A stretch of DNA of 45,541 nucleotides from Roseospira goensis (GTDB lineage Bacteria > Pseudomonadota > Alphaproteobacteria > Rhodospirillales > Rhodospirillaceae), in NCBI RefSeq assembly GCF_014197795.1, contig NZ_JACIGI010000029.1, positions 1-45,541 of the forward strand, written 5' to 3'. Shown in pieces: positions 1 through 8,210 of the stretch. The translations under genes were made by a program, and so were the position numbers. Under the pieces are notes generated by a model. The model was given only the letters and a program-made list of their open reading frames with translations, made no database searches and was not told where the DNA came from. Every line of letters starts with the position of its first letter. Positions within the stretch are counted from its first letter, which is position 1.

Positions 1-93
1 CGGGGCCTCCCTGGCAGTCTGTGTCGTGTCGCAACTACCAGTGTGTCAGACCGTCCCGTTGTCCGCCCCTCCCCGATTTTCCGTCATGAACCA
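1..93. repeat. Left copy of 93-bp terminal inverted repeat
   Basis: These 93 bases are a perfect reverse-complement match to 45447-45539. The inner part, containing CCCCGATTTTCCGT followed by ATGAACC, also recurs in variant form at 29888-29917. A dispersed repeat lying at both ends is the usual reason for an assembly to stop, so I read it as a contig-breaking repeat and not as the terminus of a linear replicon. No transposase is attached. Confidence 0.9.
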
Positions 94-135
94 AATAATC
101 GGCCGCGACTCATCCACTGACCGCGATCGTCGCTA
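94..135. repeat. Partial copy of composite palindromic intergenic repeat
   Basis: This segment runs from AATAATCGGCCGCGACTCAT to GACCGCGATCGTCGCTA. It aligns with the distal half of the repeat at 2592-2633. As there, the last three bases are the reverse complement of a TAG stop codon, here that of the DoxX gene. The first-hairpin half is absent, apparently cut off by the adjoining terminal repeat. Confidence 0.6.
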
Positions 136-651
136 GCGCCGCCGCGCCCGCCACCAGCGGCCCAGGAGATGGTCCAGCGAGAGCGGCCCCGGCCCGCGCA
201 GAATCAGCAACAGCAAGGCGGTGGCCCACAGGGCGTGCTCCGGCCAGTTGCCGGGGTAGACGAAGACCTGGATCACGGCCGTCATGACCAGCAGGCCCAG
301 GGCCGACAGGCGCGTGAACAGACCCAGGACCAGCAGCACCGGGAACACATGCTCGGCGGTGGTGGCGAGCTGGGCGGCCAGGTCGGGGGGTAGCAGCGGC
401 ACCGCGTACTCGTCCTGGAACAGGAAGTAGGTGGTGTCGGTGATCTCCCAGCCGGACACCTTGGTCTGGCCCGAGCGCCAGAACACGCCGGCCAGACCGA
501 GGCGGGCCAGGAGGCCGATGGTCCAGGCGGGCACCCGGTCGGCGCCGCGCGTTGTGGCGCACCAGACCGCGGCCAGGGGATGCGACGGGACGGCGCGACC
601 GTCGGCGCTGCCGGCGGGGGAGGCGGGCGCAGGGGGCTGGGGGCTGGTCAT
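133..651 (-). CDS. bufD: DoxX-family membrane protein, last gene of bufferin operon
   Basis: 172-residue DoxX-family inner-membrane protein. After a Pro/Ala-rich N-terminus it reads [20 protein letters not shown], the usual first DoxX helix with its Arg, followed by three further hydrophobic segments that include [20 protein letters not shown] and [14 protein letters not shown]. The chosen ATG overlaps the stop of bufC in an ATGA, showing translational coupling. DoxX proteins are recurrent accessory genes (BufD) of bufferin operons; their biochemical role there is not settled, and a membrane redox or quinone-linked role is inference. Family assignment is firm; participation in copper handling rests on the operon context. 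Confidence 0.85.
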   Translation of the reverse strand: MTSPQPPAPASPAGSADGRAVPSHPLAAVWCATTRGADRVPAWTIGLLARLGLAGVFWRSGQTKVSGWEITDTTYFLFQDEYAVPLLPPDLAAQLATTAEHVFPVLLVLGLFTRLSALGLLVMTAVIQVFVYPGNWPEHALWATALLLLILRGPGPLSLDHLLGRWWRARRR

Positions 652-1532
652 GGCGACGGCGGCTCCGGTGGCGGGGTGGCACGGCTCATGAGCGGGTCGC
701 AGGGCGTGGATCCGTCGGCGGTCTGCGGCACCGCCACCTCGGTCAGCAGCCCCAGCGACACCAGGCGGGCCAGGGCGGCGGTCAGATCGAAGCCGTCCGC
801 GGCCCCATCCGGTGTGGACCTGGCGCTGTGGGCTGCGGCGTGGGCCGCGGCCTGCGCGGCCGTCGCCAGCGTCTGGCCCATCTCCAGGGCGAACAGCAGC
901 GACAGGGTGCCCCGGTCCGCCCGCGCCATCAGCACCTGCCCGCGCGGGCGACAGATCAGCACCGTGGCGCCGCCCTCGTCGAGCGAGACGGTCTCGCCCT
1001 CGGGCCAGTCCGGCTGGTGCATCGCCCAGATGCGATCCACCGGCCAGGGCGAGACCACGCATCGGAACGACGGGTGCACGGCGCAGCGGGCCATCGGGAC
1101 CAAGGCGGGCGGCACCGCGCCAAGGGTGGCCGGGGCGACCGGCGCGGCGTCCGCCGCCTGGAGCGCTCCCAGCCGGGCCCACTCCAGCCGCGCCACGTCG
1201 GGCAGATAGGGCAGCGACCGCGCCGGCTCATGGCCGGCCAGGAAGTCGGGCAGGCCGTCCCCATAGGCCGACACCACGGGCGAGTTCGGCGGGGTCTGGC
1301 GGATGTAGGCCCGCGCGGTCTGCGCGAAGAACGCCTCGCCCACCAGCGCGCGCACCACCGGGAAATTGGCGCCCAGGGCCTCCGTCAGTGTCAGGTGCGT
1401 GGTGTTGCGATGGATCTGCACGCGCTGCGCCGGGTCGAGCCCATGGCCCGCGACAAGACCGGCGAGGGGGGTGTCGTCCTCCCCGCGCACCGCACCGGCG
1501 AGGGTGCGCTGGATGTCGGCCAGCGACGGCAT
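648..1532 (-). CDS. bufC: BufC: DUF2063-type partner protein of the bufferin enzyme
   Basis: 294 residues. The N-terminal 90 or so residues form the DUF2063 domain (older name: putative DNA-binding domain), with the hallmark stretch [20 protein letters not shown], then [13 protein letters not shown] and the [19 protein letters not shown] region. The C-terminal half is variable. In bufferin and related MNIO clusters this protein is the obligate partner of the DUF692 enzyme and recognises the precursor peptide; it is not a transcription factor there. Its ATG lies inside the TGATG overlap with bufB and its stop overlaps the start of bufD. An Ala/His-rich stretch ([13 protein letters not shown]) sits near residue 240. 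I see no missing segments. Confidence 0.88.
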   Translation of the reverse strand: MPSLADIQRTLAGAVRGEDDTPLAGLVAGHGLDPAQRVQIHRNTTHLTLTEALGANFPVVRALVGEAFFAQTARAYIRQTPPNSPVVSAYGDGLPDFLAGHEPARSLPYLPDVARLEWARLGALQAADAAPVAPATLGAVPPALVPMARCAVHPSFRCVVSPWPVDRIWAMHQPDWPEGETVSLDEGGATVLICRPRGQVLMARADRGTLSLLFALEMGQTLATAAQAAAHAAAHSARSTPDGAADGFDLTAALARLVSLGLLTEVAVPQTADGSTPCDPLMSRATPPPEPPSP

Positions 1533-2419
1533 CACACCGGGTCCGGACGCGCCGCCAGGACCTGCGTCATGACGGTGGCGACGCGGCCGGCCTCCGCTGC
1601 CAGGTCCGGCCACGGGGGAATGTCGGTGTCGCGCTCGACCAGCGTCGGGCGGGGTCCGGTCCGGCGCAGCGTCTCGGCGTACAGGGCGAGGACCGCGTCG
1701 CCGACCGCGCTGCCGTGGTCGTCGATGCGGATTTCGACGCCGTCGACGACGCGCACGGCGTGACCGGCGAGGTGGATCTCGCCGACCGCCTCCAGCGGCA
1801 GCGCCGCCACATAGGCGCTCGGGTCGAAGCCCAGGTTGCGGGCGCTGACGACGACATTGTTCAGATCCAGCAGCAGGCCGCAGCCGGTGCGCCGCACCAG
1901 GGCGGACAGGAACGCCGGCTCGTCCATGTCCTGGATGCGAAAGGCGAAGTAACGCGACGGGTTCTCGACCAGGATTGGACGGCCGAGCGCCGCCTGGGTC
2001 TGGTCCACGTGGCGCGCGACGATGTCGAGCGCCTCGGTGGTGCAGGGCACCGGCAGCAGGTCGTTCAGGAAGGCGCCGGGCACGCCGCACCAGGCCAGGT
2101 GCTCCGACACGAGGGCGGGCTCATACCGCGCGACAACGCCGGCCAGCCGGGCCAGGTGGGCGGTGTCGAGGTCGTGGGCGCCGCCCAGCGACAGGCCGAC
2201 TCCGTGCACCGACAGCGGGTGTTCGCGGCGCACCGCCTCCAGCGCCCGGTGCAGGGGGCCGCCGTCCTGCATGTAGTTCTCGGCGTGCACCTCGACCCAC
2301 CGAACCGGTCCGGGGTCGTCCAGCAGCGCGGCGATGTGGCTCGGCTTGAGTCCGACGCCCACGGCGGTCCGGGGGAGGACGGCCTCGGGGTACGACGGGG
2401 TGGGCGAGGCTATGGGCAT
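1532..2419 (-). CDS. bufB: BufB: MNIO (DUF692) peptide-modifying oxidase
   Basis: 295 residues, full length for the DUF692/MNIO family of multinuclear non-heme iron oxidative enzymes with a TIM-barrel fold. Conserved metal-site blocks are visible in order: VEVHAENYM, SVHGVGLSLGG, SEHLAW, LVENPSRYF, LLDLNNVVVSARN, GEIHLAGH, RIDDHGS and VERDTDIPPW. Bufferin-type members convert cysteines of the BufA precursor into thiooxazoles, creating a copper-binding peptide. The start used has GGAG about 8 nt upstream; a longer N-terminal extension is possible but would run into the upstream repeat. It overlaps bufC by 3 nt and lies 211 nt after bufA. Confidence 0.92.
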   Translation of the reverse strand: MPIASPTPSYPEAVLPRTAVGVGLKPSHIAALLDDPGPVRWVEVHAENYMQDGGPLHRALEAVRREHPLSVHGVGLSLGGAHDLDTAHLARLAGVVARYEPALVSEHLAWCGVPGAFLNDLLPVPCTTEALDIVARHVDQTQAALGRPILVENPSRYFAFRIQDMDEPAFLSALVRRTGCGLLLDLNNVVVSARNLGFDPSAYVAALPLEAVGEIHLAGHAVRVVDGVEIRIDDHGSAVGDAVLALYAETLRRTGPRPTLVERDTDIPPWPDLAAEAGRVATVMTQVLAARPDPV

Positions 2420-2561
2420 GGCGGGCTCCGGTCGCGATGCGGCGCCCCAGGCGTGGAAAGGGGGCGGCAAGGGGGGCGTGAAGAGGGGGGGCGGACCACG
2501 CGACAGCGGCCCGCCCCGCCCGGCCTTGCCCTGGGGCGCGGGGTCACGATGCGAGGAGGAG

Positions 2562-2633
2562 ACGGATCGCGGCGCGATTTCGGTTTGTCGCGATAATCGG
2601 CTGCGATCCAGACATTGATCGCGATCCGCGCTA
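2562..2633. repeat. Composite palindromic repeat between bufA and bufB
   Basis: The segment contains GCGCGATTTCGGTTTGTCGC then GATAATCGGCTG, the right arm of the hairpin seen complete at 16087-16146 and 26110-26169. It continues with GATCCAGACATTGATCGCGATCCGCGCTA. It ends in the bufA stop codon. Placed inside the operon transcript, it could stabilise the bufA 3' end or lower read-through into bufB, which would suit a precursor needed in excess over its enzyme. That role is inference. Confidence 0.7.
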
Positions 2634-2891
2634 CGAGCTCTTGGGTTCCAGGCTGCCGCCGACGAGCTTGTCGCAGGTGCCCTCGGGCACGGCCACGAAG
2701 GCGTCGCCCTGCCCGTCCACCTTCGAGGAGCCGGCACAGGACGACGAGGCGGTCTGGCAATCGTTGTGGCCGGCCTTGGCCACGCCGTAGCACTTCTCCA
2801 TCTCGGCGGCGCTGACGGCGGTCGGCGCGGCCAGGGCGACGGCGGCGGTCATGGCGGCGGCGACGAGGGCGAACTTGTCGGTGGACGTCAT
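2631..2891 (-). CDS. bufA: BufA1-type bufferin precursor peptide (DUF2282)
   Basis: 86-residue precursor with a Sec signal peptide (Lys6, hydrophobic 7-26, likely cleavage after AVSA at about residue 28). The mature part holds four cysteines at 34, 45, 52 and 73, in KCYGVAKAGHNDC, SSSC and EGTC. This arrangement is the signature of class-1 bufferins (old name DUF2282). In the family the central cysteines are oxidised by BufB-BufC to thiooxazoles and the exported peptide chelates copper. The ATG follows AGGAGA with good spacing. It is the first gene of the bufABCD operon. No second precursor (bufA2) was found in the window. Confidence 0.92.
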   Translation of the reverse strand: MTSTDKFALVAAAMTAAVALAAPTAVSAAEMEKCYGVAKAGHNDCQTASSSCAGSSKVDGQGDAFVAVPEGTCDKLVGGSLEPKSS

Positions 2892-3285
2892 GGTCGGTCT
2901 CTCCTGGGTGCGACGGGGAGGCGATCCGGGCGGGATACGCCCCGCGTCGTGGGGCCTTGGCGGCGGTGCGGCGGGTCCGGTCGCGGCCGCCACCGATCAC
3001 GCCTTCACCCTGCGCGACGCCGGCGCGAGACGGAAATGCCGATGCGCCATCCTTTCCATAGCCGGAAGGCATGGCCTGAGGGCATGGCTGCCATGCTTCT
3101 TGCAGATCGCCGGGCGACCGGTGCGGGCGGGGACAGCGACCGACGTGTGACCGCCGACACAGGCGTGCATCCTGCGCTTGTGCAGCGTTGTCCCGACCCG
3201 CACAGTACCCGCAGGATCGGTGTCGTGACGGCAAAGGGGGGCGGGCAGGGCGGCGGCGCCGTCGTGCTGGAAGAGCCTGGGAGCA
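2892..3285. other. Divergent intergenic region, bufA / histidine kinase
   Basis: 394 bp without a convincing gene. It must hold the bufA promoter (minus strand) and that of the histidine kinase (plus strand). I could not identify a clear sigma-70 or ECF-type promoter. The only ordered motif is GCATGG-CTG-CCATGC, a perfect 6-3-6 dyad at 3082-3096, next to AGGCATGGCCT at 3068-3078. These may be operators; nothing ties them to a regulator. Confidence 0.4.
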
Positions 3286-4872
3286 ATGGGCAAGGCGTCG
3301 GGGCAGGATGCAGAGGGCAGACGGGCCGACCCGGACGGGGGGCGCTGGCGCGGCGGCTTCCGCCTCGGCAGTCGCGCCCTGGCGGTCTGCCTGGTCCTGG
3401 CTCTCCTGATGGTGATTTCGGCCCTCTGGCTGCATGTCCTGGATCGGGACGCCCAGCGCCGGCGGGCGGCGATCGACTCGTGGCTGGCGCTGGAAGGCCA
3501 GATCGTCGACACGGCCGCGCGCGCGACGCAGGCGTGGCTCGACGAACGCATCAACGAGGACGGGATCAGCGTCCAGCAGGCGGAGCGCGAGGCGCTGCGC
3601 CTGTTCATCGACCCGATCCAGCTCGGGGCCGATGGCGATGCCTGGATCTATAACCGGAACTACGTCGTGTTCGACGAAAGCCTGGATTTCCCCCGCAGCT
3701 ACTTCGGCAAGGAGATCGCCGAGGTCTTCGCGCTTCAGGCCCGATACGGGGCGGCCCACTACGAAGAGCTGGTCGCGGCGGTCCAGAACGCCGGCAGCGG
3801 CACCACCTGGTATATCTGGCTGCCCGAGAAGGGGCGCGAGTACGCCGCCTATACCTCGGTGCGGGTGCATGACGAAGCCTGGACCATCGGCCTGTCGACG
3901 CCGCAGGCGCAGATCCTGGAGGTCTTTCGGGTTCCGCAGACCTTCCGACACGAGGTCCTGGGCGCCATCATCATCAGCCTGCTGCTGATCGGGCTGGCAA
4001 CGGCCCTCTGGTTCAGCCATCGGGCCGACGCGCACCGCCTGGCGGTGCTGCGCGACAGCCACGCGCAGCTTGAACGGGCGGTGGCCGAGCGCACCCGGCG
4101 ACTGGAATCCATGAACCAGGACCTGAGCCGATCCAACCAGGACCTGGAGCAGTTCGCCTATGCCGCCTCCCATGACCTTCAGGCGCCGTTGCGGACCATC
4201 TCCGGTTTTCTCGGGCTGTTGCAGACCCGCTACGGGCCCCGCCTCGACGACGAGGCCCGCGAGTTCATCACCTATTCCATCGACGGGGCCAAGCGACTCA
4301 GCCGCCAGATCCACGCGCTGTTGGAGTACTCCCGGCTGACGACCGCGGAACGCAGCGTCACGGCCGTCTCGCTGACGCGGATCGTGACCGGGGCCGTCGC
4401 CAACCTGCGCGGTCCGATCGAGGAGACCGGGGCCCGCGTGCAGGTGCCCGACGACCTGCCGATGGTCGCCGTCGATCCGGCCCAGGCGACGGTCCTGTTC
4501 CAGAACCTGATCGGCAATGCCATCAAGTACCGGCACCCCGCGCGGGAGCCCGACGTGTGGATTGAGGTTGTCCAGGTCGGCGTTCGCTGGCGGATCAGCG
4601 TCGTCGACAACGGAATCGGAATCGCGCCGGAGTACCAGGGCCGGATCTTCGGGGTGTTCCAGCGCCTGCACGGGCCGGCCGACTACGAAGGGACGGGCAT
4701 CGGCCTCGCCCTGTGCAAGCGCATCGTCGAGCGGCACGGCGGCACCCTGACCGTGACCTCTGACGGCCGCAGCGGCGCCGCCTTCACGTTCAGCCTGGCC
4801 ATGCCGGACGGGATGGAAACCGACGCCGAGGGCGCCGCCGGCACCGATGCCGCCCCGGCCGCGGAGTCGTGA
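3286..4872 (+). CDS. Cache-domain sensor histidine kinase (orphan)
   Basis: 528 residues. A membrane helix lies near residues 29-50. Next comes a periplasmic sensory region of about 165 residues with Cache-like features (GDAWIYNRNYVVFDES and the YTSVRVHDEAWTIGLSTP block), and a second helix near 222-242. A coiled linker leads to the HisKA domain with phospho-acceptor His296 in AASHDLQAPLRT. The HATPase domain has the N box NLIGNAIKYR and G boxes DNGIGIAPEY and GTGIGLALCK. The kinase core resembles the phytochrome-like His kinase subfamily. No HAMP and no adjacent response regulator are present, so its partner is elsewhere. The ligand is unknown; its position divergent from the bufferin operon is suggestive only. 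The start is supported by a close GGGAG. Confidence 0.85.
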   Translation: MGKASGQDAEGRRADPDGGRWRGGFRLGSRALAVCLVLALLMVISALWLHVLDRDAQRRRAAIDSWLALEGQIVDTAARATQAWLDERINEDGISVQQAEREALRLFIDPIQLGADGDAWIYNRNYVVFDESLDFPRSYFGKEIAEVFALQARYGAAHYEELVAAVQNAGSGTTWYIWLPEKGREYAAYTSVRVHDEAWTIGLSTPQAQILEVFRVPQTFRHEVLGAIIISLLLIGLATALWFSHRADAHRLAVLRDSHAQLERAVAERTRRLESMNQDLSRSNQDLEQFAYAASHDLQAPLRTISGFLGLLQTRYGPRLDDEAREFITYSIDGAKRLSRQIHALLEYSRLTTAERSVTAVSLTRIVTGAVANLRGPIEETGARVQVPDDLPMVAVDPAQATVLFQNLIGNAIKYRHPAREPDVWIEVVQVGVRWRISVVDNGIGIAPEYQGRIFGVFQRLHGPADYEGTGIGLALCKRIVERHGGTLTVTSDGRSGAAFTFSLAMPDGMETDAEGAAGTDAAPAAES

Positions 4873-4940
4873 GCACCGGCCCCTCCGTCAGAGGGGCCGC
4901 CCGGCCGGGCGGACGACCGGTCGCGATGGCCGGTCCCGGC

Positions 4941-5927
4941 TCAGCGGGCGATGTCGACCACCAGGCGCCCGCGCACCTGCCCCTCCATCAGGCGCGCCGC
5001 CGCCGGGATCGCCTCGCTGAGGCCGATCTCGTCCGTCATGGCCGTCAGGTGGTTCGGATCGAGGTCGCGCGCCAGCAGCTCGTAGGCCGCCAGCCGCTCC
5101 GGCTTGGGCATGTAGACACTCTCGATGCCGCACAGCTTGACGCCGCGCAGGATGAACGGCGCCACCGAGGTGGGCAGGTCCATGCCGCCGGCCAGGCCGC
5201 AGGCGGCGACGGTGCCGAAGTACTTCACCTGGGAGAGCACGTTGGCCAGGGTGTGGCTGCCCACGGCGTCCACGGCGCCGGCCCAGCGTTCCTTGGCCAA
5301 CGGCTTGGCCGGGCCGGCGTACTCGGCGCGGTCCATGACGGCGGCCGCCCCCAGGCTCTTGAGATAGCCCTCCTCCTGGGTGCGGCCGGTCAGCGCCACC
5401 ACCTCGAAGCCGCGCTTCGCCAGCAGGGCGATGGCGACGCCGCCGAGGCCGCCGCTGGCGCCGGTCACCAGGACCGGCCCCTTGTCCGGTGTGACCCCCT
5501 GGCGGTCCAACTCCAGCACCGCCAGCGCGGCGGTGTAGCCCGCCGTGCCGATCGCCATGGCCTGCGCCGGCGTGAAGGCGGCCGGCAGCGGCACCAGCCA
5601 GTCGCCGGGTACCCGCGCCACCGCGCCCAGCCCGCCCCAGCGGGTTTCGCCGATGCCCCAGCCGTTCAGGACCACGGCGTCCCCGGCCTTGAAGTCGGGA
5701 TGCGCGCTCTCGGTGACCGTGCCGGCGAAGTCGATGCCCGGGATCATCGGCCAGGATCGCACCACCGGTCCCTTGCCGGTGATCGCCAGCCCGTCCTTGT
5801 AGTTCAGCGTCGAGTGACTGACCGCGACCGTGACGTCGCCTTCGGGCAGGTCGGCCTCGTCGACCTCGGTGACGGCGGCCTGGGTCGCCTTGTCCTCGGT
5901 CCGGGTCAGCAGAATGGCCTTGAACAT
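4941..5927 (-). CDS. acuI: Acrylyl-CoA reductase (NADPH), AcuI/YhdH-type MDR
   Basis: 328 residues, matching the AcuI/YhdH branch of the zinc-independent medium-chain dehydrogenase/reductases. Visible signatures are NYKDGLAITGKGPVVRSWPM, GIDFAGTV, VLNGWGIGETRWGG, the nucleotide-binding VTGASGGLGGVA, and the C-terminal LMEGQVRGRLVVDI. AcuI reduces acryloyl-CoA to propionyl-CoA in 3-hydroxypropionate and DMSP assimilation and detoxifies acryloyl-CoA. No zinc-binding cysteine cluster is present, as expected. The gene is divergent from a FadR-type regulator with a dyad between them, implying control by that protein. Substrate specificity is inferred from subfamily motifs. Confidence 0.9.
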   Translation of the reverse strand: MFKAILLTRTEDKATQAAVTEVDEADLPEGDVTVAVSHSTLNYKDGLAITGKGPVVRSWPMIPGIDFAGTVTESAHPDFKAGDAVVLNGWGIGETRWGGLGAVARVPGDWLVPLPAAFTPAQAMAIGTAGYTAALAVLELDRQGVTPDKGPVLVTGASGGLGGVAIALLAKRGFEVVALTGRTQEEGYLKSLGAAAVMDRAEYAGPAKPLAKERWAGAVDAVGSHTLANVLSQVKYFGTVAACGLAGGMDLPTSVAPFILRGVKLCGIESVYMPKPERLAAYELLARDLDPNHLTAMTDEIGLSEAIPAAARLMEGQVRGRLVVDIAR

Positions 5928-5987
5928 CGCGCAACCTCCCTCCTTGTGTGGTGCCGGGCACGGTCCCGACGGTGCGCACCGGCCCTC

Positions 5988-6004
5988 TATTTGTCAAACA
6001 AATA
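5988..6004. promoter_or_regulatory. FadR-type operator between acuI and GntR gene
   Basis: TATTTGTCAAACAAATA is a perfect 7-3-7 inverted repeat. Its core TTGTCAAACAA fits the FadR-subfamily operator pattern TNGTNNNACNA exactly. It lies 61 bp upstream of acuI and 71 bp upstream of the GntR/FadR regulator, so one site could control both genes, including autoregulation. Binding is inferred from the consensus. Confidence 0.7.
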
Positions 6005-6074
6005 CGGGAATGCCGATTGACGGTCCGTGTGGCCGGCTGGCCAGATGGGGTGGGACCCGGGAGAGGATATCGCC

Positions 6075-6824
6075 ATGGCGCTCGACTATCAGCCCTTGAA
6101 CCGCGATGGCCTTGCCCGCCAGATCGCGGACTCGCTGCGAACGGCGATCCTGACCGGCGACCTGTCGGTGGACGAGCGGCTGCCGACCGAGACCGACCTG
6201 GCGGCGCGCTACGGCGTCTCGCGCCCGACCATCCGCGAGGCCCTCAAGCGGCTGGCGGCGCAGAACCTGATCCGGTCCCGGCGCGGCCCCGCCGGCGGGA
6301 CGTTCGTCAACCGAATCGGCCTGACCGAGGCCCGCGACAGCCTGCGCATGATGGTCACGCTGATGGTCGGCATGGATGCGGTGACGCTCGCCGACGTGGC
6401 CGAGGCGCGCGACGTGCTGGAGCGGGTCTGCGCCCGCCTGGCGGCTACCCGGCGCGGTCCGGCCGACCTGGAGGCGTTGCGGGCGGCCCTGGCCGAGCAG
6501 CGCGATCCGGCCCTGTCCGACGAGGACTTCTGTGCCGCCGACGTGCGGTTTCACCGGGCCGTGGTGGAAGCCACGGGCAATGCCATGCTCGGCGTGCAGA
6601 TGGTCGGGGTGGTCGAGGCGTTGCAGCCGGTCCTCAACATGATCATCCATCGCGTCCGGGCGCGGCCACGGATCGTCGCGCATCACGCGGCGATTCTGGC
6701 GGCCATCGAGGCCGGCGACGCGGACGCGGCCGAAGCCGCCATGGGGGCGCTCATGGCCTATGTCGGCGAGCGGGCGGGCGAGGCCCAGATGCGACGACGG
6801 CCGGGCCGAGAGCCGGATCGGTGA
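6075..6824 (+). CDS. FadR-subfamily GntR transcriptional regulator
   Basis: 249 residues. The N-terminal winged helix-turn-helix (about 1-75) has the GntR signature LPTETDLAARYGVSRPTIRE followed by ALKRLAAQNLIRSRRG and the wing GGTFV. The C-terminal all-helical FCD domain shows metal/ligand positions in the blocks ARDVLERVCARLAA, DVRFHRAVVEATGN and IVAHHAAILAAIEAGD. FCD regulators sense small carboxylates. I chose the ATG preceded by GAGAGG; an upstream in-frame ATG at 6027 adds 16 residues that do not look like the family. It likely regulates divergent acuI through the dyad at 5988-6004. The inducer is unknown. Confidence 0.88.
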   Translation: MALDYQPLNRDGLARQIADSLRTAILTGDLSVDERLPTETDLAARYGVSRPTIREALKRLAAQNLIRSRRGPAGGTFVNRIGLTEARDSLRMMVTLMVGMDAVTLADVAEARDVLERVCARLAATRRGPADLEALRAALAEQRDPALSDEDFCAADVRFHRAVVEATGNAMLGVQMVGVVEALQPVLNMIIHRVRARPRIVAHHAAILAAIEAGDADAAEAAMGALMAYVGERAGEAQMRRRPGREPDR

Positions 6825-6968
6825 AGCCTTGGGTTGGCACGCGGCCCCCACTGCATGGACCGCTCCGCAGGGTGGCCCGCAGGGTGGCATGGCCGGTCGG
6901 CGGTCTGCCGTGCAGTACGAGACGAAGGGGGCGGTGGCAGCGGTCGGGGCCGCGCACCGCCGCCGGGG

Positions 6969-8198
6969 TCAGGCCGGGTCGCGCCACAGCGTCTCCGCGG
7001 CCGGCGGCTCCCCGTCCAGCAGCTCGCGGTAGACCGCCAGGGTCTGGCGGATCATGGCCTCCTTGGAGAACGCACGCCGGGTCTGCATCATGCCGCGCCA
7101 GGCCATGGCGTCGTAGGTGGCCTCGTCCAGGTCCAGGGCCAGGGCGAGGTGATCGGCCAGGCTGACGGCGTTCCCGGGTTCGAACAGCCAGCCCGACACC
7201 CCGCTCTCCACGATTTCCGGCGCCGCCCCGTGGCGTGGCGCCAGCACGATGCGGCCCAGCGCCTGCGCCTCCGCCGGCACCCGGCCGAAGGCTTCGGGCT
7301 CCAGCGAGGCCGAGACCACCACGGTGGCGAGCCGGTAGGCCGCCGGCATGTCGTCGCACTGCTCCAGGATGTGGACCTGTCCGCCCAGGCCGTGACGGGC
7401 GATCAGCTCCTCCAGCGTCCGCCGGTAGCCGGCGCGGCCCTGATCCGAGCCCACCAGCAGGCAGCGCACGCCGGGCCGGTTCAGTCGCGCCATGGCTTCG
7501 ATCAGCAGGGTCTGGCCCTTCCACCGGGTCAGGCGGCCCGGCATCAGCACCACCGGGGCGTCGTCGGGAAGACGCCACTGGGTCGCCAGTCGGGCGATGC
7601 GGTGCTCGCTGACCGCCTCGGGCGCGAACCGGCGCAGGTCGACGCCGCGCGGGATGACGCGCAGGCGCTCGGGCGGGGTGTGGTAGTGCTGGCGGATGTG
7701 GCGGGCGATGAAGCGGGAGATGGCGATCACCCGGTCGCCCTGGGTCATGACGCGGTTGTAGGGCGTCTTGATCCCGAACGGCCCGCGCGTGTAGGTGCCG
7801 TGAAAGGTGGTGACGAGCGGGATGCCGGCGGCGCGCGCCGCCCACAGCGCGCTCCAGGCCGGCGCCCGGCTGCGGGCATGGACCAGCGAGACACCGCGGC
7901 TGTCGATCAGGCGGGCGAGACGGCCGGCGTTGCGGCGCAGGGCCAGCGGGCGCTTGGTGGCCAGCGGCACTGAGACATGCGCGGCGCCGCAGCGGTCCAG
8001 GTCGCGCTCCAGCCGCCCGCCGGACGACGCCACCAGGGCGCCCCAGCCGGCGGCCGTCAGGCCCTCGGCGATGTCCACGGTGCCGCGCTCGACGCCGCCC
8101 GTCTCCAGGGCCGGCACGACCTGAAGGACGACCGGCGCGCCGGTGCGCGCGGCCGCGGTTTGGCCCGCCGTCCCCTCGGTGTTACCGTGCGCCGCCAC
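6969..8198 (-). CDS. GT4-family glycosyltransferase
   Basis: 409 residues with the GT-B, GT4 layout. The N-terminal Rossmann domain starts VVLQVVPALETGGVERGTVD, contains LVHARSRAPAWSALWAAR, and has TTFHGTY near residue 130. The C-terminal nucleotide-sugar domain has the hinge IPRGVDLRRF, the PGRLTRWKGQTLLIEAM motif and the donor-binding E-x7-E-like segment EPEAFGRVPAEAQALGR. The family transfers sugars in LPS, capsule or other glycoconjugates; donor and acceptor cannot be read from sequence. It stands alone, facing the regulator convergently, with no other polysaccharide genes nearby. The first 20 residues are a non-conserved, Ala/Thr-rich tail, so the true start could be slightly downstream. 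Confidence 0.85.
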   Translation of the reverse strand: MAAHGNTEGTAGQTAAARTGAPVVLQVVPALETGGVERGTVDIAEGLTAAGWGALVASSGGRLERDLDRCGAAHVSVPLATKRPLALRRNAGRLARLIDSRGVSLVHARSRAPAWSALWAARAAGIPLVTTFHGTYTRGPFGIKTPYNRVMTQGDRVIAISRFIARHIRQHYHTPPERLRVIPRGVDLRRFAPEAVSEHRIARLATQWRLPDDAPVVLMPGRLTRWKGQTLLIEAMARLNRPGVRCLLVGSDQGRAGYRRTLEELIARHGLGGQVHILEQCDDMPAAYRLATVVVSASLEPEAFGRVPAEAQALGRIVLAPRHGAAPEIVESGVSGWLFEPGNAVSLADHLALALDLDEATYDAMAWRGMMQTRRAFSKEAMIRQTLAVYRELLDGEPPAAETLWRDPA

Positions 8199-8210
8199 GC
8201 CACCCTCGCA

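Noticed and set aside
648-1532. BufC as a DNA-binding transcription factor
   Set aside because: The old family name suggests it, but in MNIO operons this protein partners the enzyme and precursor, and no helix-turn-helix is evident.
2410-4737. 775-codon minus-strand frame antisense to the histidine kinase
   Set aside because: The plus-strand kinase has all catalytic motifs; this frame also runs over bufA in a different frame and has no recognisable domain.
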